Origin: Monoraphidium neglectum
Taxonomy: Eukaryota; Chlorophyta; Chlorophyceae; Sphaeropleales; Selenastraceae
NCBI RefSeq assembly: GCF_000611645.1
Contig: NW_014013421.1
Coordinates: forward strand, 10,210-36,682
Direction of reading: 5' to 3'
DNA: 26,473 nt
Under the pieces are notes generated by a model, which saw nothing but the letters and a program-made list of their open reading frames with translations, made no database searches and had not been told where the DNA came from. Position numbers and translations under genes: made by a program. This document shows positions 9,903 through 19,423 of the stretch, one piece after another. How positions within the stretch are numbered: position 1 is the stretch's first letter; each line of letters opens with the position of its first letter.

Positions 9903-11772
9903 TCAACCCTGCAGCCGTAGGACGCTCGCGTCCTTTCCCGCCAATTGCCCCCTGGGCTGCTGAGAAGGCCCCGCTGACGGCGGCGGCTCGTACCCAATCG
10001 GCAGGCCGACGGCCCCTGGACCCAGCAGCTGCTGCATCCTCTCCCAGCGCAGCGGCGCGGGGCAGTGGACCTCTAGGGCTGCGGCACCGCCAGCTTTGTA
10101 CACGTCCATCAGCTCCTCCACCTGCAGACAGCGGCAGCATTCAGGGTTTGGGGTTTAGGGTCACAGCAGAGTTTAAACATGCGATTGGAGCCTCTGATGC
10201 AAGCTTGCTACCGCTCGCACGTGTGTGAATCAGGTGCAGTCGTCACGCATGCATCCTAGTTTCTCGCGATACGCGCCGCACTTGCGCGCACGCGCCGGCT
10301 GCAGCCGCCCACAAACCTAACCGCACACCAGCAGCCACTTGTTATGCAACAAACCCACCTGCTCGGCCAGGGCTTCGGGGTGGCCGATGCGCAGGTCGAG
10401 CTCCCCGGCATCCTGGGCCAGCAGCTTGTTGACCAGGGGCTGGGGCAGGCCGGGGTGCAGGGCCTCGATGCGCTGGGCCATCCACGTATTGTAGTAGTGC
10501 CACTGCGTGCGGGGGTCCACATGCACGACAGTGGGGTTTGACTGTCACTTGAGGTCTCAAACATCACGGCGCCCTAATGATGGTTGTTGCTCTTGCAGTT
10601 TGCATCAAATGGTTACAGGCAACTGCGGTGCACACAGCCACACAGCTCATTACTGGCCAGTGAGGCATTATAGCAGAGCGCATGCTTATAGCTGCAGGCA
10701 CCAGCAGAGACACCAGCAGATGCGTGCCTGCGGGCGCGGCCGCAGAATCTCGGGCAGGCGCTCCTCTGCTTCCTCAGCGAGCCGGCCCACCAGGCCCGCA
10801 GCGCCGCCGGCCGTGAGCGCAGCCGCCTGCGGGGATGACAGCCGAGGCAGCACCATCCGCAGACGCTCCATGTGCGATGGATCGGATGGCTCCAGCTCGC
10901 AGGCCTTGCAGGGGGGAGGTGTGGATTGAGTGGTTGAGGAGGCTGCACTGGGGGCAGTGGTGGAGATATGCACAGCGAATGGAGAAAGTCAGGGCAGAGC
11001 GCGCCCGACTGTGGCCTTTTTCGAGTTGAGCGTTGATGCCGGCAACGCAAGCCCCCAAAGCCTGATAGATAATTAATGGAATACTCACAATGCTGGCGTG
11101 CACTGCCGCGCTTTCCCAGTCGCCCGCGGCGGCGTGCGCCTCGCTGCTCAGGACGTGCGCTGGTGCCCAAGCGCAGGCGTGCAGGCCACGCAGTGGCGCC
11201 GCAGCGCGCGCAATGCCATCGCCTGACAGGGTGAGGCAGCTGCTTGGGTTGCTGACGCCCCCTGGTGTGGCGCTAGCAGCGCCGTCGCAGGTGCCTGGCT
11301 GTTCTGGAAGGTCGCTGCTCACAATGCTGCCTGGGCCTCCTTCACGAGCACCGCCGTCATCGGCCGCCTCCCGCTCGAGCGCCGCACGCCGCGGCGCGCT
11401 GGCCAGCGCGCAGCGCGCGTCCAGGAGCGCCTGCTGCGCATCACCGGCCCTGAGGTACGCCCAGCCCCGCAGCAGCGCTGCAATCGCCCTGTCGCCTGAA
11501 CGCACCGACAGGGTGGCGCACCGGGTGCTGCTGGGCGAGGACCTGGCGCCATCCCGGCACCGAGCCTCGTGCGCAGCAGCCGTCAGGGAAGGATGTTCCT
11601 TGAGGGCAGAGGCGATGCATGCCGCCATCTCCACGGCACTCAGCCGGCGGTCGACGGGGACGAGGCGCAGCAGCTTGCCGTCGCGTGACGAGAACGGCGC
11701 TGGCCGCTCGGCAGCCATGATGAGCCTGCAGGCCCAATCCGTGAGGCCCTGAAGCTCCTGGAGGGCTGTCAT
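9903..11772 (-). CDS. TPR-like repeat protein with an unrecognised C-terminal module
   Basis: Predicted 420 residues from four exons in transcription order: 11772-11089, 10904-10728, 10541-10359, 10121-9903, all phase 0. Two helical hairpins in the first part read like tetratricopeptide repeats: ALLRGWAYLRAGDAQQALLD (about residues 100-120), and AHVLSSEAHAAAGDWESAAV running over the intron into HAS-IACELEPSDPSH. Between them is an Ala/Gly/Ser-rich insert. The C-terminal half has a distinct, well-behaved sequence (PTVVHVDPRTQWHYYNTWMA, LVNKLLAQDAGELDLRIG, LRWERMQQLLGPGAVGLP) that I cannot place in a family. There is no signal peptide or membrane helix; a cytosolic or nuclear scaffold is the simplest guess. 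The intron 10542-10727 requires a GC donor (CAG|gcacgc), because no GT donor near that exon end keeps the frame. The start is the first ATG of exon 1. Confidence 0.7.
10143..10161 (+). repeat. telomere-like motif in an intron
   Basis: The string agggtttggggtttagggt contains two degenerate copies of the plant/algal telomere repeat (TTTAGGG type). It lies in the intron between TPR-like exons 10359 and 10121. It is too short to call a telomere remnant. Confidence 0.5.
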
Positions 11773-12125
11773 AGCCTAGTCTCCCATGTAACCTGCTGCA
11801 AGGGAGGTGTGTGCAAGTCCCGTGCAGCGGCGCGCCGACGTCAGCTGTTAGCTCGCGTCACCTGGGTGTGTCGACACAGTGACAGTGTGAGGTGTCCATT
11901 GACTTTGCACACGACTTGATTGAAGCGCCGTGGGTAGCAAAATTCGCGAGTGAATGTGTTCGTGCTTGCATAGGCAAGCATCACTTGACACTGCTGCAAG
12001 ATCAAACAATCTCTTGTCGAAATTCGTGTTTGACAGTAGTTCTATACTGGCTTAGCATGCAACTGTGCAGAGAAATCACCCACCGCTTGTTGTGCACTAG
12101 CCACCACGGTATCAAGCTGCGGGTG
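11773..12125. promoter_or_regulatory. divergent promoter region between the TPR-like and molybdopterin-fold genes
   Basis: About 350 bases between two divergent start codons. An open frame on the plus strand enters the first exon of the right-hand gene from 11892, so part of this stretch could be coding if an upstream ATG (11892 or 12057) is used as a targeting-peptide start. I saw no clear core promoter element. Confidence 0.4.
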
Positions 12126-14237
12126 ATGGCGACAAGCAGCAGCCCTGAGCAGCGGCGCTTTGTGGCAGCGCAGGCAGCGGCCCCAAAAGCGGCGCTGCTA
12201 ATAATAGGGGATGAGATACTCCAAGTGAGAAAGACATATGATAACCTACGTGTTTGACGATGCGCAAGTGTTGCTGGTGCCTTGCACGGCAGGCCCCTCC
12301 GTGGGCGCCAAGTCACTGCTGGGGCGCACTGCAGGCGTGAGTGGATTGTCACACAGCGGCGGGGCTGCTCTCGCTCTGAGCGCAGGGCTCCATCGTGGAC
12401 GCCAACACCCCCTGGCTGGCCAAGCTTCTGTACTCGCGGGGCGTGGACCTCGTGAGGGTGGAGAGCGTGCCAGACGACAGCGCGGGTGACGGCACGAGCA
12501 CGCAGCGATGGAGAGGCTGGAGTGACTGCTCTAGACCGAGCGCTCTGTGGAAGGATGCGGTCTGATTCGGTGGCTTGTGCCCTTGCAAGCTGCAAACTCT
12601 GTACTGACACGTCTTGCCACGCCCCCGCAGACATCATAGAGACCGTTAAGCGCCTGCGGCAGCGGGTCGGCGACGACGGCTTCGTCTTCAGCAGCGGCGG
12701 TGCGCGGGCGGCGCTAGGCAAAGCAAAGCTGTGGTTTTGCGGTGCACATGGGATATCGGCGGCATTTCTTGCCGGCTGTGTCTGTACCATGATAACATAT
12801 TCGCATATTGATGGCATCCTTTCTCATGCACAGCTGTTGGCCGTTGAGCTAACATCCCAACCTACATCCTGAACTCTCTTCTGTGCAGGCATCGGACCCA
12901 CACATGATGACGTGACGTATGAGGCCATCGCGCAGGCCTTTGGTGGGCACCGCCCTTGCATGGTCCTCTTGGCTCCCTGCTGCTAGTGGTAATTGCGTTG
13001 TTGTGCCTGGCCTGGCCCGCGGTGCGCCCCTGCATGGCTGATTGCCGCAATGTGCTGCACAGGCCGCAAGCTCGAGCGACACGCACCCACAGTTGCCAGG
13101 ATGGAGGAGCATTACAAAGGTGACGGGGGCTGTTCCGGGAATGAAAACAACTGTGATAATGGCGGGGCGCTCAAACACATCATGTCAACCATGGCTTTCG
13201 TGAGCCTTCGGCATGCAGAGTCCGTGCAAAGATGGGAACGAAAACCCCATGCAATATGGAGGAGACATGTGTAGCACTATGGAGGAGACCACCACGCCTC
13301 TTATGCAAACAAAAACCCCATGCGCGGCCATGTTTCCAAACCCTGTGGTATTTGCAGCGCGTGGTATTGAGCTCAACGAGGCGCGCCTGCGTATGGCGGC
13401 ACTGCCGTCGCCCGCCGACGAGGTGCTGTTCACGCCGGGGCTGTGGGTGCCGCTGGCGGTGGTGGACCGGGTGTACGTGCTGCCGGGTATACCGAGGCTC
13501 TTCCAGGCCATGGTGTCCGCACACCAGGTGGGTGAGTGGGCCAGCGGCAAGTGTGGCGGCAGCACCGACGCAGTCGCCTCAATGGGTTAGGCCGGTGAGG
13601 GCCATAAACTCCAGCCAGTTTGTGCGCCTTGTCGATGTGCGCAGCAGTTTGGCCCTCCCCTTAGAGGCAACCCTGAGGCAGGTAGAGGCAACCCTGAGCT
13701 CAGACGCTGCGGCCGCCCATGCCACATCCTGCAGGACCGCTTCGTTGGGCCCCTCAGCAGCACGCGGCTGCTGTACACGCACCTGGGGGAGGGGGACGTG
13801 GCAGATCCGTTGGCTGAGGTGAGCCTGAGCGATTTTCGGCTGCGGTTTTGCGCCTCAATTAGGCAGCGCAGGGCGCGCACGTATGTGGCGCGGCTGATGG
13901 AGTTCAGATGTCGCCGGCGTGCTCTTCTAAGGACAACGCAGCACACCAGCATGCTCCGTGCTTAGGAAAGGACGATGGCGGGGGCTGCTGCTCGGATGTG
14001 GCTGCCCTTGCTCATGTGACATTTTCGTGCACGGCTTCGCTCCTGCAGGTTGCCAAGGCACACACGGGGGTCAGCATCGGCTCGTACCCCAACACCGCGT
14101 CGGGCGATGCTGCGGACGCCTATAAGGTGAAGCTCGCCTTCACCAGCAGGGACGCGGGGGCACTGGACGCTGCCCTCGCGGCGGCCAGGGCGGCGCTGCC
14201 TGAGACGTTTGAGTTGGATGCAGCGGCGACACAGTAA
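12126..14237 (+). CDS. molybdopterin-binding-fold (MoCF/CinA-like, FLAD1 N-domain-like) protein
   Basis: Predicted 273 residues from eight exons: 12126-12224, 12386-12485, 12631-12699, 12889-12942, 13063-13119, 13358-13527, 13735-13818, 14049-14237; every junction keeps phase. Family motifs appear in order: [10 protein letters not shown] (about residues 23-32), [36 protein letters not shown] (87-102) with the phosphate-binding GGIGPT loop, and [11 protein letters not shown]. This is the domain at the N-terminus of human FAD synthase FLAD1 and in bacterial CinA. The PAPS-reductase-like FAD synthase domain is absent: after a ferredoxin-like tail ([15 protein letters not shown]) the frame stops. 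In FLAD1 and CinA relatives this domain has been linked to nucleotide or FAD hydrolysis; the substrate here is not known. The start chosen is ATG 12126; an upstream in-frame ATG at 12057 would add 23 residues, possibly a targeting peptide. Confidence 0.87.
13662..13698 (+). repeat. 21-base tandem duplication in an intron
   Basis: The 16-mer tagaggcaaccctgag occurs at 13662 and again at 13683, with period 21. It lies in intron 6 of the molybdopterin-fold gene and is not part of an exon. Confidence 0.8.
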
Positions 14238-15039
14238 TGAGCATTACACTCTCATGCAGAAATGATCTTTCAGACCAGCTACCAGTCTGGCTTGTTCATG
14301 TCGTTTTGGGCCCTTGGGGCAGGTATGGCCCATTGTCAATGTGAGGCAATCGCGCTCACTGTGCCCAGCAAGAGCATGGCCCCAGCACTCTTGGCTATTG
14401 CCAATGGGTCTCTGAGACACTGATGAGGCCAAACGTGTGCACATGATGGCTTTCGTGGTTGCGACTGGGCAGAAATGTTGCCAGTGATGCACCAACGCTG
14501 CTGTCCCAGACAGTGTGGAGTTTAGCAGAGGAGTAGAACGGGCGCTGAGCGCCGAGTTCGGTTCAAGTACGGGCGCACGTGTCAGGGCCCATTCCCCTGC
14601 TGCCCCACTGGTTTGGGAGACCCGGGGGCCCCCGCTGGGCGCAGAGGAGCCCTCAGACATTGTGGACATGCCATGGAAGGCTGGGAGGTGTGAAGTTGAA
14701 GTACGCCTTTGTGCGCTTCAGATGCACAGCGTGCATGCAGCAGGGCCATTCTCAGCCTCCTGAATTTGAGAGATTACGACATTTCCCATCTGCGTACTTA
14801 CAGCAATACACGGCATCGCAGCTTGTGCGAGCGCGCCAACAGAGGGACAGATCGATTTATCGCCCACAGCCATACGCCCTGCATAATTGAAATAATCTGT
14901 CTACCTTCACGCAAGGTATGCACGGTGTGCCCCTGCTCGCTCCCTTGCCAGCGATCTGGCCCTGTATTGATGTATCTCTGCAATAGCGCTCATGTGATAC
15001 TCACTCATACAATCTCCAGGACTGACGCCTCACGCCAAG
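14238..15039. other. intergenic spacer and 3' UTR
   Basis: About 800 bases between two plus-strand genes. No exon with family motifs was found on either strand and no TGTAA signal is visible, so the 3' end of the upstream transcript cannot be fixed. The open frames here have no coherent protein character. Confidence 0.5.
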
Positions 15040-17568
15040 ATGCTCCCCAGCATGAGCATCTTAGGCTCCAACGCCATTTCTTTGCCGCCGCCGCCAGTCG
15101 TGCTGTTCGGCCAGCCCGGGCCACTGCCAGCGCTCGACGTGGCGGACAGGCTGCGCTACAGGCAAAGGAATTTGGAGGAGAAGGAGGAGGTGTGTGTTAC
15201 TCAATATGGGCCATGCGGCGTCCTCAGTGGGCCAGGGTGTGGGACATAAGCAGCCGGCAGGTCCTAACCACTCCAACTGAAATTCAATCACCACTCCCAT
15301 GCACATGCACGCCACCCCGCCTCCGTAGGCCGTCTGGTACCTTCCCAACCAACCCAATACGCTGGCAGGGCCCGAGCCTGTGCGGTTGCGCTCTGTGCAC
15401 AGCAAACAGGCCAGCGTAATTAGATTCACCAACCGCACACCACGCAATGTGCGCGCTCTGTGGATCGACTTCGACGGCAACGAGGTGGGAGCAGCTCGCC
15501 ACCAGGTGGTTGAAAGCAGCCTGCATGCATGGTTCCAACCAAGGCCCGTTTCTGACGCGATGCGGCTTGCTGTGCTGTGGCATGCCTGCCCACCTCATGC
15601 ACATGCGCAACAAAAACAACACCGCGTATTTTGCACCCCACTGCGGCCACTCATCCTCAGGTGGCGTACTCTGTGGTCGAGCCCAACCAGCAGCGCCTCT
15701 ACCGCACATACGTGAGCTGCGAATGCTAGCGGCGTGCTGGCCAGGACACGCTCCCCGGCAATTTGCACACGAGCCTCGGTCGGCGGCCTCTGCACCGTCG
15801 CCCCTGAGCTTGGCCCGACCTTACCAACCCACACAGCGCTCCCGAATCCTCAATGCCAGGTGTCCCACCCCTGGATTGTGCGCGAGGTGTCCACGGGGGC
15901 ACGCATGGTGCTGAGTGGGGCGGTGGCGGTGGTGGGCATGGCTGAGGAGCAGTGCGTCGACATCACAGACCCGCCCATGCTCGGCTGGGAGGTGCGGACG
16001 GGGGACAGAGGCGAGGCGGCCAGGCAAGGGCCCATGCCAGCGACCCAGGCACAGAGGGTCTGAAGCAGGCACAAGCATGCCGCATCGGTCGTGCATGCAG
16101 GTTTCCCCGCACAGCGCCAATGCGGCAGCCTCGTGCTTGCCGGCAGCTCAGCCTGCATGCATTCGGGCCTGCCCTCCACATTCAACCCAGCAAGCCGTTG
16201 ACCTCAATTGCCCTTTGGCAAACCTCCAACCCCACACCTCTTGACTAATTTCGTGCAGATTGCGACCCACCGGTGCTTCCCTGACCAGCACAAGCGGGCC
16301 TCCAAGGCGATGCTGCTGTTGCACCACCGCCTCGCCACCATCCAGCCGGCATCGCACCTGTCCCAGCTGCCGGGAACCGCCACGTCCCCGCCCTGCAGCC
16401 CCGCACGCTGCGTCATGAAGCCCACTCCTATCGACGCCCTTGCCGCCACCACCACCACGCGGCTGCAGCTGTCGACGGCCCAGACCGACCTCAGCATCGC
16501 CATCACCACGGACAGCCCGCTAGCCGACTGCTCGCCCTACCGGGCCTCCAGCACGCAGTTGGTGTCGCCGCTGTCGCCGCGCCGCACCATTAACATCACC
16601 GTCAACGCAACCGGCTCATCCTTCGGCGTCAACATCAGCTCCTCTCTGCTGCCCGCGGACGCCAGCGCAGACGCGGAACCGGCACAATGCAGCCGGGACC
16701 AGGATCAGCGCCCCAGCTCAGCGTCGTCGCTGGCGCCGCTCTCGCCAGCCTCAAGCAGCAAGCACGCGCTGACAAGGTGCGCCGGTTCTGCAAGACAGGA
16801 GGGCACTAGCTATTTCTGCGGTGACTCATGGCTGCTGGGCTGCAGGTCTGTTGCTTGGGCATCAATCCCCCGGGGCCCACTACCCCAGCATGTTCATTGT
16901 TGGGGTGCTGCCATCGCAGGCAATGGAGTTGCACCCATGCTTGCTCTCAAACGCACGTGGCACCCCCTGACCCTCTATCCCACCCCTGGATCCCCCTCAG
17001 CGGCTTCAAGTCAGGCCTGTCAACCATCATGGGCCTCGTGAGCCCCAGCCGCAGCCGCACGCCGCTCTTGCGCCGCCTGGACGCCGCGGGCTGCAGCAGC
17101 ACGCCTTTCGGGCTTGCGGCGTCGGGCACCAACCTCGGCTCGCTGCCTGAGCATTTGGTGGGTCTGGAGTAGGGAGCGACGTCGGAGTCGGGCGCCGGAA
17201 CAGCGCGCTGGGGGTAGCGGTCTGCTGGTGCACGGTGGACCACGCATTGTATGTGGCAGTCGTTGTACCGTCTTTGGAGAAGCCTAGCACAAGTGCAAGC
17301 ACTGCGTCCACACAAGGTGTCAACCCAGCTCATATCTTCCTTGAAACCTACCCGCCAGGTGTTGCACATCATAAAGCTGGCCGCGCCGCCACAGTGGCAG
17401 GGTGTCCACCTGCCGCCCTCCGGCCGCCGCGACATCAAGCCCACCCTCCTGGCCTGCGCACCCAACACCAAGACCCAGAAGGAAGAAGACGAGGACGCCG
17501 CCGCGGCTGATGCCGTCAACGACGCGGCCCGCAACGCAGCAGCAGGCGGCGCCGCAGCAGCAGCGGCT

Positions 17569-17616
<48 letters not shown>

Positions 17617-17844
17617 GCGCAGCAGCCGTTCAACCTGGCTGCTGCGGCGCTCAACGCGTTCATCAACGAAGGCTGGAACTTGCTGGGCCCGCTGGGCGCC
17701 GCTGCGCTTGGTGAGGCCCCTGGGGCGGGCGTCGGCGGCGCGGCAGTGCTGCCGCTAGGTCCTGGGCACGGCTTCGCTCCCGCTGCAGCCCCAGAGGCCG
17801 ATATGCCAGGCATGGCCGACAGCGACTCTGATGTGGATGAGTAG
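15040..17844 (+). CDS. von Hippel-Lindau (VHL) beta-domain protein, 549 residues
   Basis: Seven phased exons: 15040-15189, 15329-15484, 15661-15711, 15860-15991, 16259-16776, 17001-17157, 17359-17844. Residues 69-130 match the beta sandwich of VHL: RLRSVHSKQASVIRFTNRTP, then ALWIDFDGNE, AYSVVEPNQQRLYRTY, SHPWIVRE. By eye, the aromatic cage and hydroxyproline contacts of human VHL (Trp88, Tyr98, Ser111, His115, Trp117) correspond to Trp95, Tyr105, Thr118, His122 and Trp124. In animals this domain recognises hydroxylated proline in HIF and VHL acts as the substrate receptor of a Cullin-2 ligase. A helix FPDQHKRASKAMLLLHHRL follows near 170-188, but I see no Elongin-C-binding BC box. The rest is low complexity: Ser/Thr-rich (about 200-340), an acidic patch, Ala/Gln tracts (459-474 poly-Q), and an acidic end DSDSDVDE. 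Likely cytosolic or nuclear. A second in-frame ATG at 15052 is an alternative start. Confidence 0.9.
17569..17616 (+). repeat. CAG microsatellite encoding poly-glutamine
   Basis: Fourteen CAG units followed by CAA CAG, in frame in the last exon of the VHL-domain gene, giving sixteen Gln flanked by an Ala tract. The long uninterrupted CAG run suggests recent slippage and probable length polymorphism. Confidence 0.95.
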
Positions 17845-18726
17845 TGCAGCGCCTTAAGACCTGGCCGCAGCCAGCGTTTGTGCCTTGCCTCCCGCCCAGA
17901 CTCTGATCGTGACGGAGTGCAATTTGGACCTGCGCTTCAGCCATGGGTCATGGCTTTTTCAAACACCCACATGCCGCGCGCAGAAAGCAGCCCTATGGCA
18001 ATTCTTTGTAGGCGTGCCAATTGAAATTGGCTTTCTGTGAAGGGGTGTGCCCTGATGCACTACATCGCTCAACCACGCCTGATGATTCTAGCCTGTCTTT
18101 ATCTACACTTGGTGTATGTGCGTGTACAGGCTCTCTACAGTAGCTCGACTGATTTGACTGCCAATATATTCTCTCCACATTCAAGCACAAGCTTCTGGGT
18201 ATCTACCTGCATCTGCCTGACTGCTAACAGCACCTTGCTTTGTGGGCCTGTATCACGCTTCTGGGAGAGGTGTGCAGGTACGCCTGCCCCGCCTACCTGA
18301 GCAAACTTGCGCTCCACCCAACATTTAGCACTCACCACTACGGATTTGCTGTGAGGGCTTGCAGGGGTTTCCGCCTATAGATTTTGTCCTGCGTCACCAC
18401 ATCATTCATTTGTGTCTTCAACCCCAACCTGGTCAGGGTTGCTAACAGGGCAGGGCTGGCACACACTCTACATATCCTTACTTGCAGGCGCGTACTTACT
18501 CGATACTTGCAAAGTACGATATTACACCTTTGCTTGTGATTCTGGTACATCACGATGGCGTTTCATAGCGCCTCAAATGTTATTCTGGCCCACGGAAAGC
18601 TGTTGACCCTGTCATTTTGCTTCTAGCAGCACCTGAAATATCCCAACAGCGCTTTATCTGTATCAACATGTATAGTCGTCAAGTGTGATTTTGTGATTGC
18701 ATGCGTGCTTGCCTCTCCCCTGCCCG
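17845..18726. other. 3' UTR/intergenic between convergent genes
   Basis: About 880 bases downstream of the VHL-domain stop codon. Small open frames occur on both strands, but none joins to others with agreeing phase. No plus-strand TGTAA is present until 18989. A minus-strand TGTAA (TTACA at 18522-18526) fits the end of the small minus gene that stops at 18727. Confidence 0.45.
18522..18526 (-). terminator. possible TGTAA signal of the small minus-strand gene
   Basis: TTACA on the plus strand, about 200 bases downstream of the stop codon at 18727 on the minus strand. It supports a transcript ending here but is short enough to occur by chance. Confidence 0.35.
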
Positions 18727-18985
18727 CTAGACGGAGGAGTCATCGTACTCAGCTTCAAACACCTGCTCGCTTGCCATGCCTTGTTTGCCCAGCGTCCTTG
18801 CTCCTTCATGGACACAAGCAGTGAGTCCGCTGTGGCTAGTGCATACGTTCACTTCCGCACAACGCGGTGTGGCGAGGACGCATGTCACATGGAGGCTCCT
18901 CACCTCTTGCGCGGTCACGGTGGGTTTTGGCCCTGCCATGAGGCTTGTAGTTATTGTGCTCGCCCGCCCCGGAGCATGACGTCAT
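18727..18985 (-). CDS. tentative two-exon gene for a 44-residue hydrophilic protein
   Basis: Exons 18985-18904 and 18779-18727 on the minus strand join in phase 1 (gtgagg donor, aag acceptor). The product starts MTSCSGAGEHNNYKPHGR, continues with a basic stretch AKTHRDRARG, and ends with an acidic tail EQVFEAEYDDSSV. It is highly charged, with no signal peptide or membrane segment, and I do not recognise it. Points in favour: agreeing phase, a good donor, a sensible basic-then-acidic composition, and a TGTAA signal about 200 bases downstream. Points against: very short, a weak acceptor, and no homology I can name. It may be the tail of a longer gene whose upstream exons I could not find, since its frame stays open upstream to about 19078. 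Confidence 0.35.
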
Positions 18986-19423
18986 ACTTGTAAGCTGTAT
19001 TTTGGACTGCGTAGGAGACCCCTGACAAGTAGCATTCGTTGCGCTTGCCTCTCGCCCATCCTGATGAGCCGAAGACACCAGCTGCTTGGGAAGCTTCGAA
19101 ACTCAATTTGAAAATCAGCAGCAGTTCGCCGGCATTTCCATCTTGTCTTCTACAAAGTATGGTATGGCATGCACATGCGAGCCGCCCTTGCATACAAGCA
19201 AGTGGCAGCTAGAGCTTGCTGCGCGATGTTGACGTCGACAGCAGGTCAAGATCACTTGGATGATCTGGCAGGGGGATGGCGTTCAGAATTCGCTACTTTT
19301 CAGCCGTAGCTTTGCAACTGCGATATAAGGTAGCCCGACCGACTGCCATCAGCAGGATCAGAAAGTGATAGCGCTATCGACACAAACGTTGCGTAATAAC
19401 GTATTGATATACATACATACGTG
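18986..19423. promoter_or_regulatory. IFT122 upstream region with a TATA-like box
   Basis: About 440 bases ahead of the IFT122 start codon. It contains gatataagg near 19322-19330, about 100 bases before the ATG, which is a plausible TATA element. The palindrome tgacgtca (18977-18984) sits at the far end and overlaps the start of the tentative minus-strand gene. Confidence 0.4.

Noticed and set aside
10143..10161. Interstitial telomere or chromosome-fusion scar
   Set aside because: Only two degenerate units are present; this length is expected by chance in G-rich introns.
17320..17613. Minus-strand frame with a poly-Leu tract opposite the CAG repeat
   Set aside because: It is the shadow of the poly-Gln codons on the other strand and has no other protein character.
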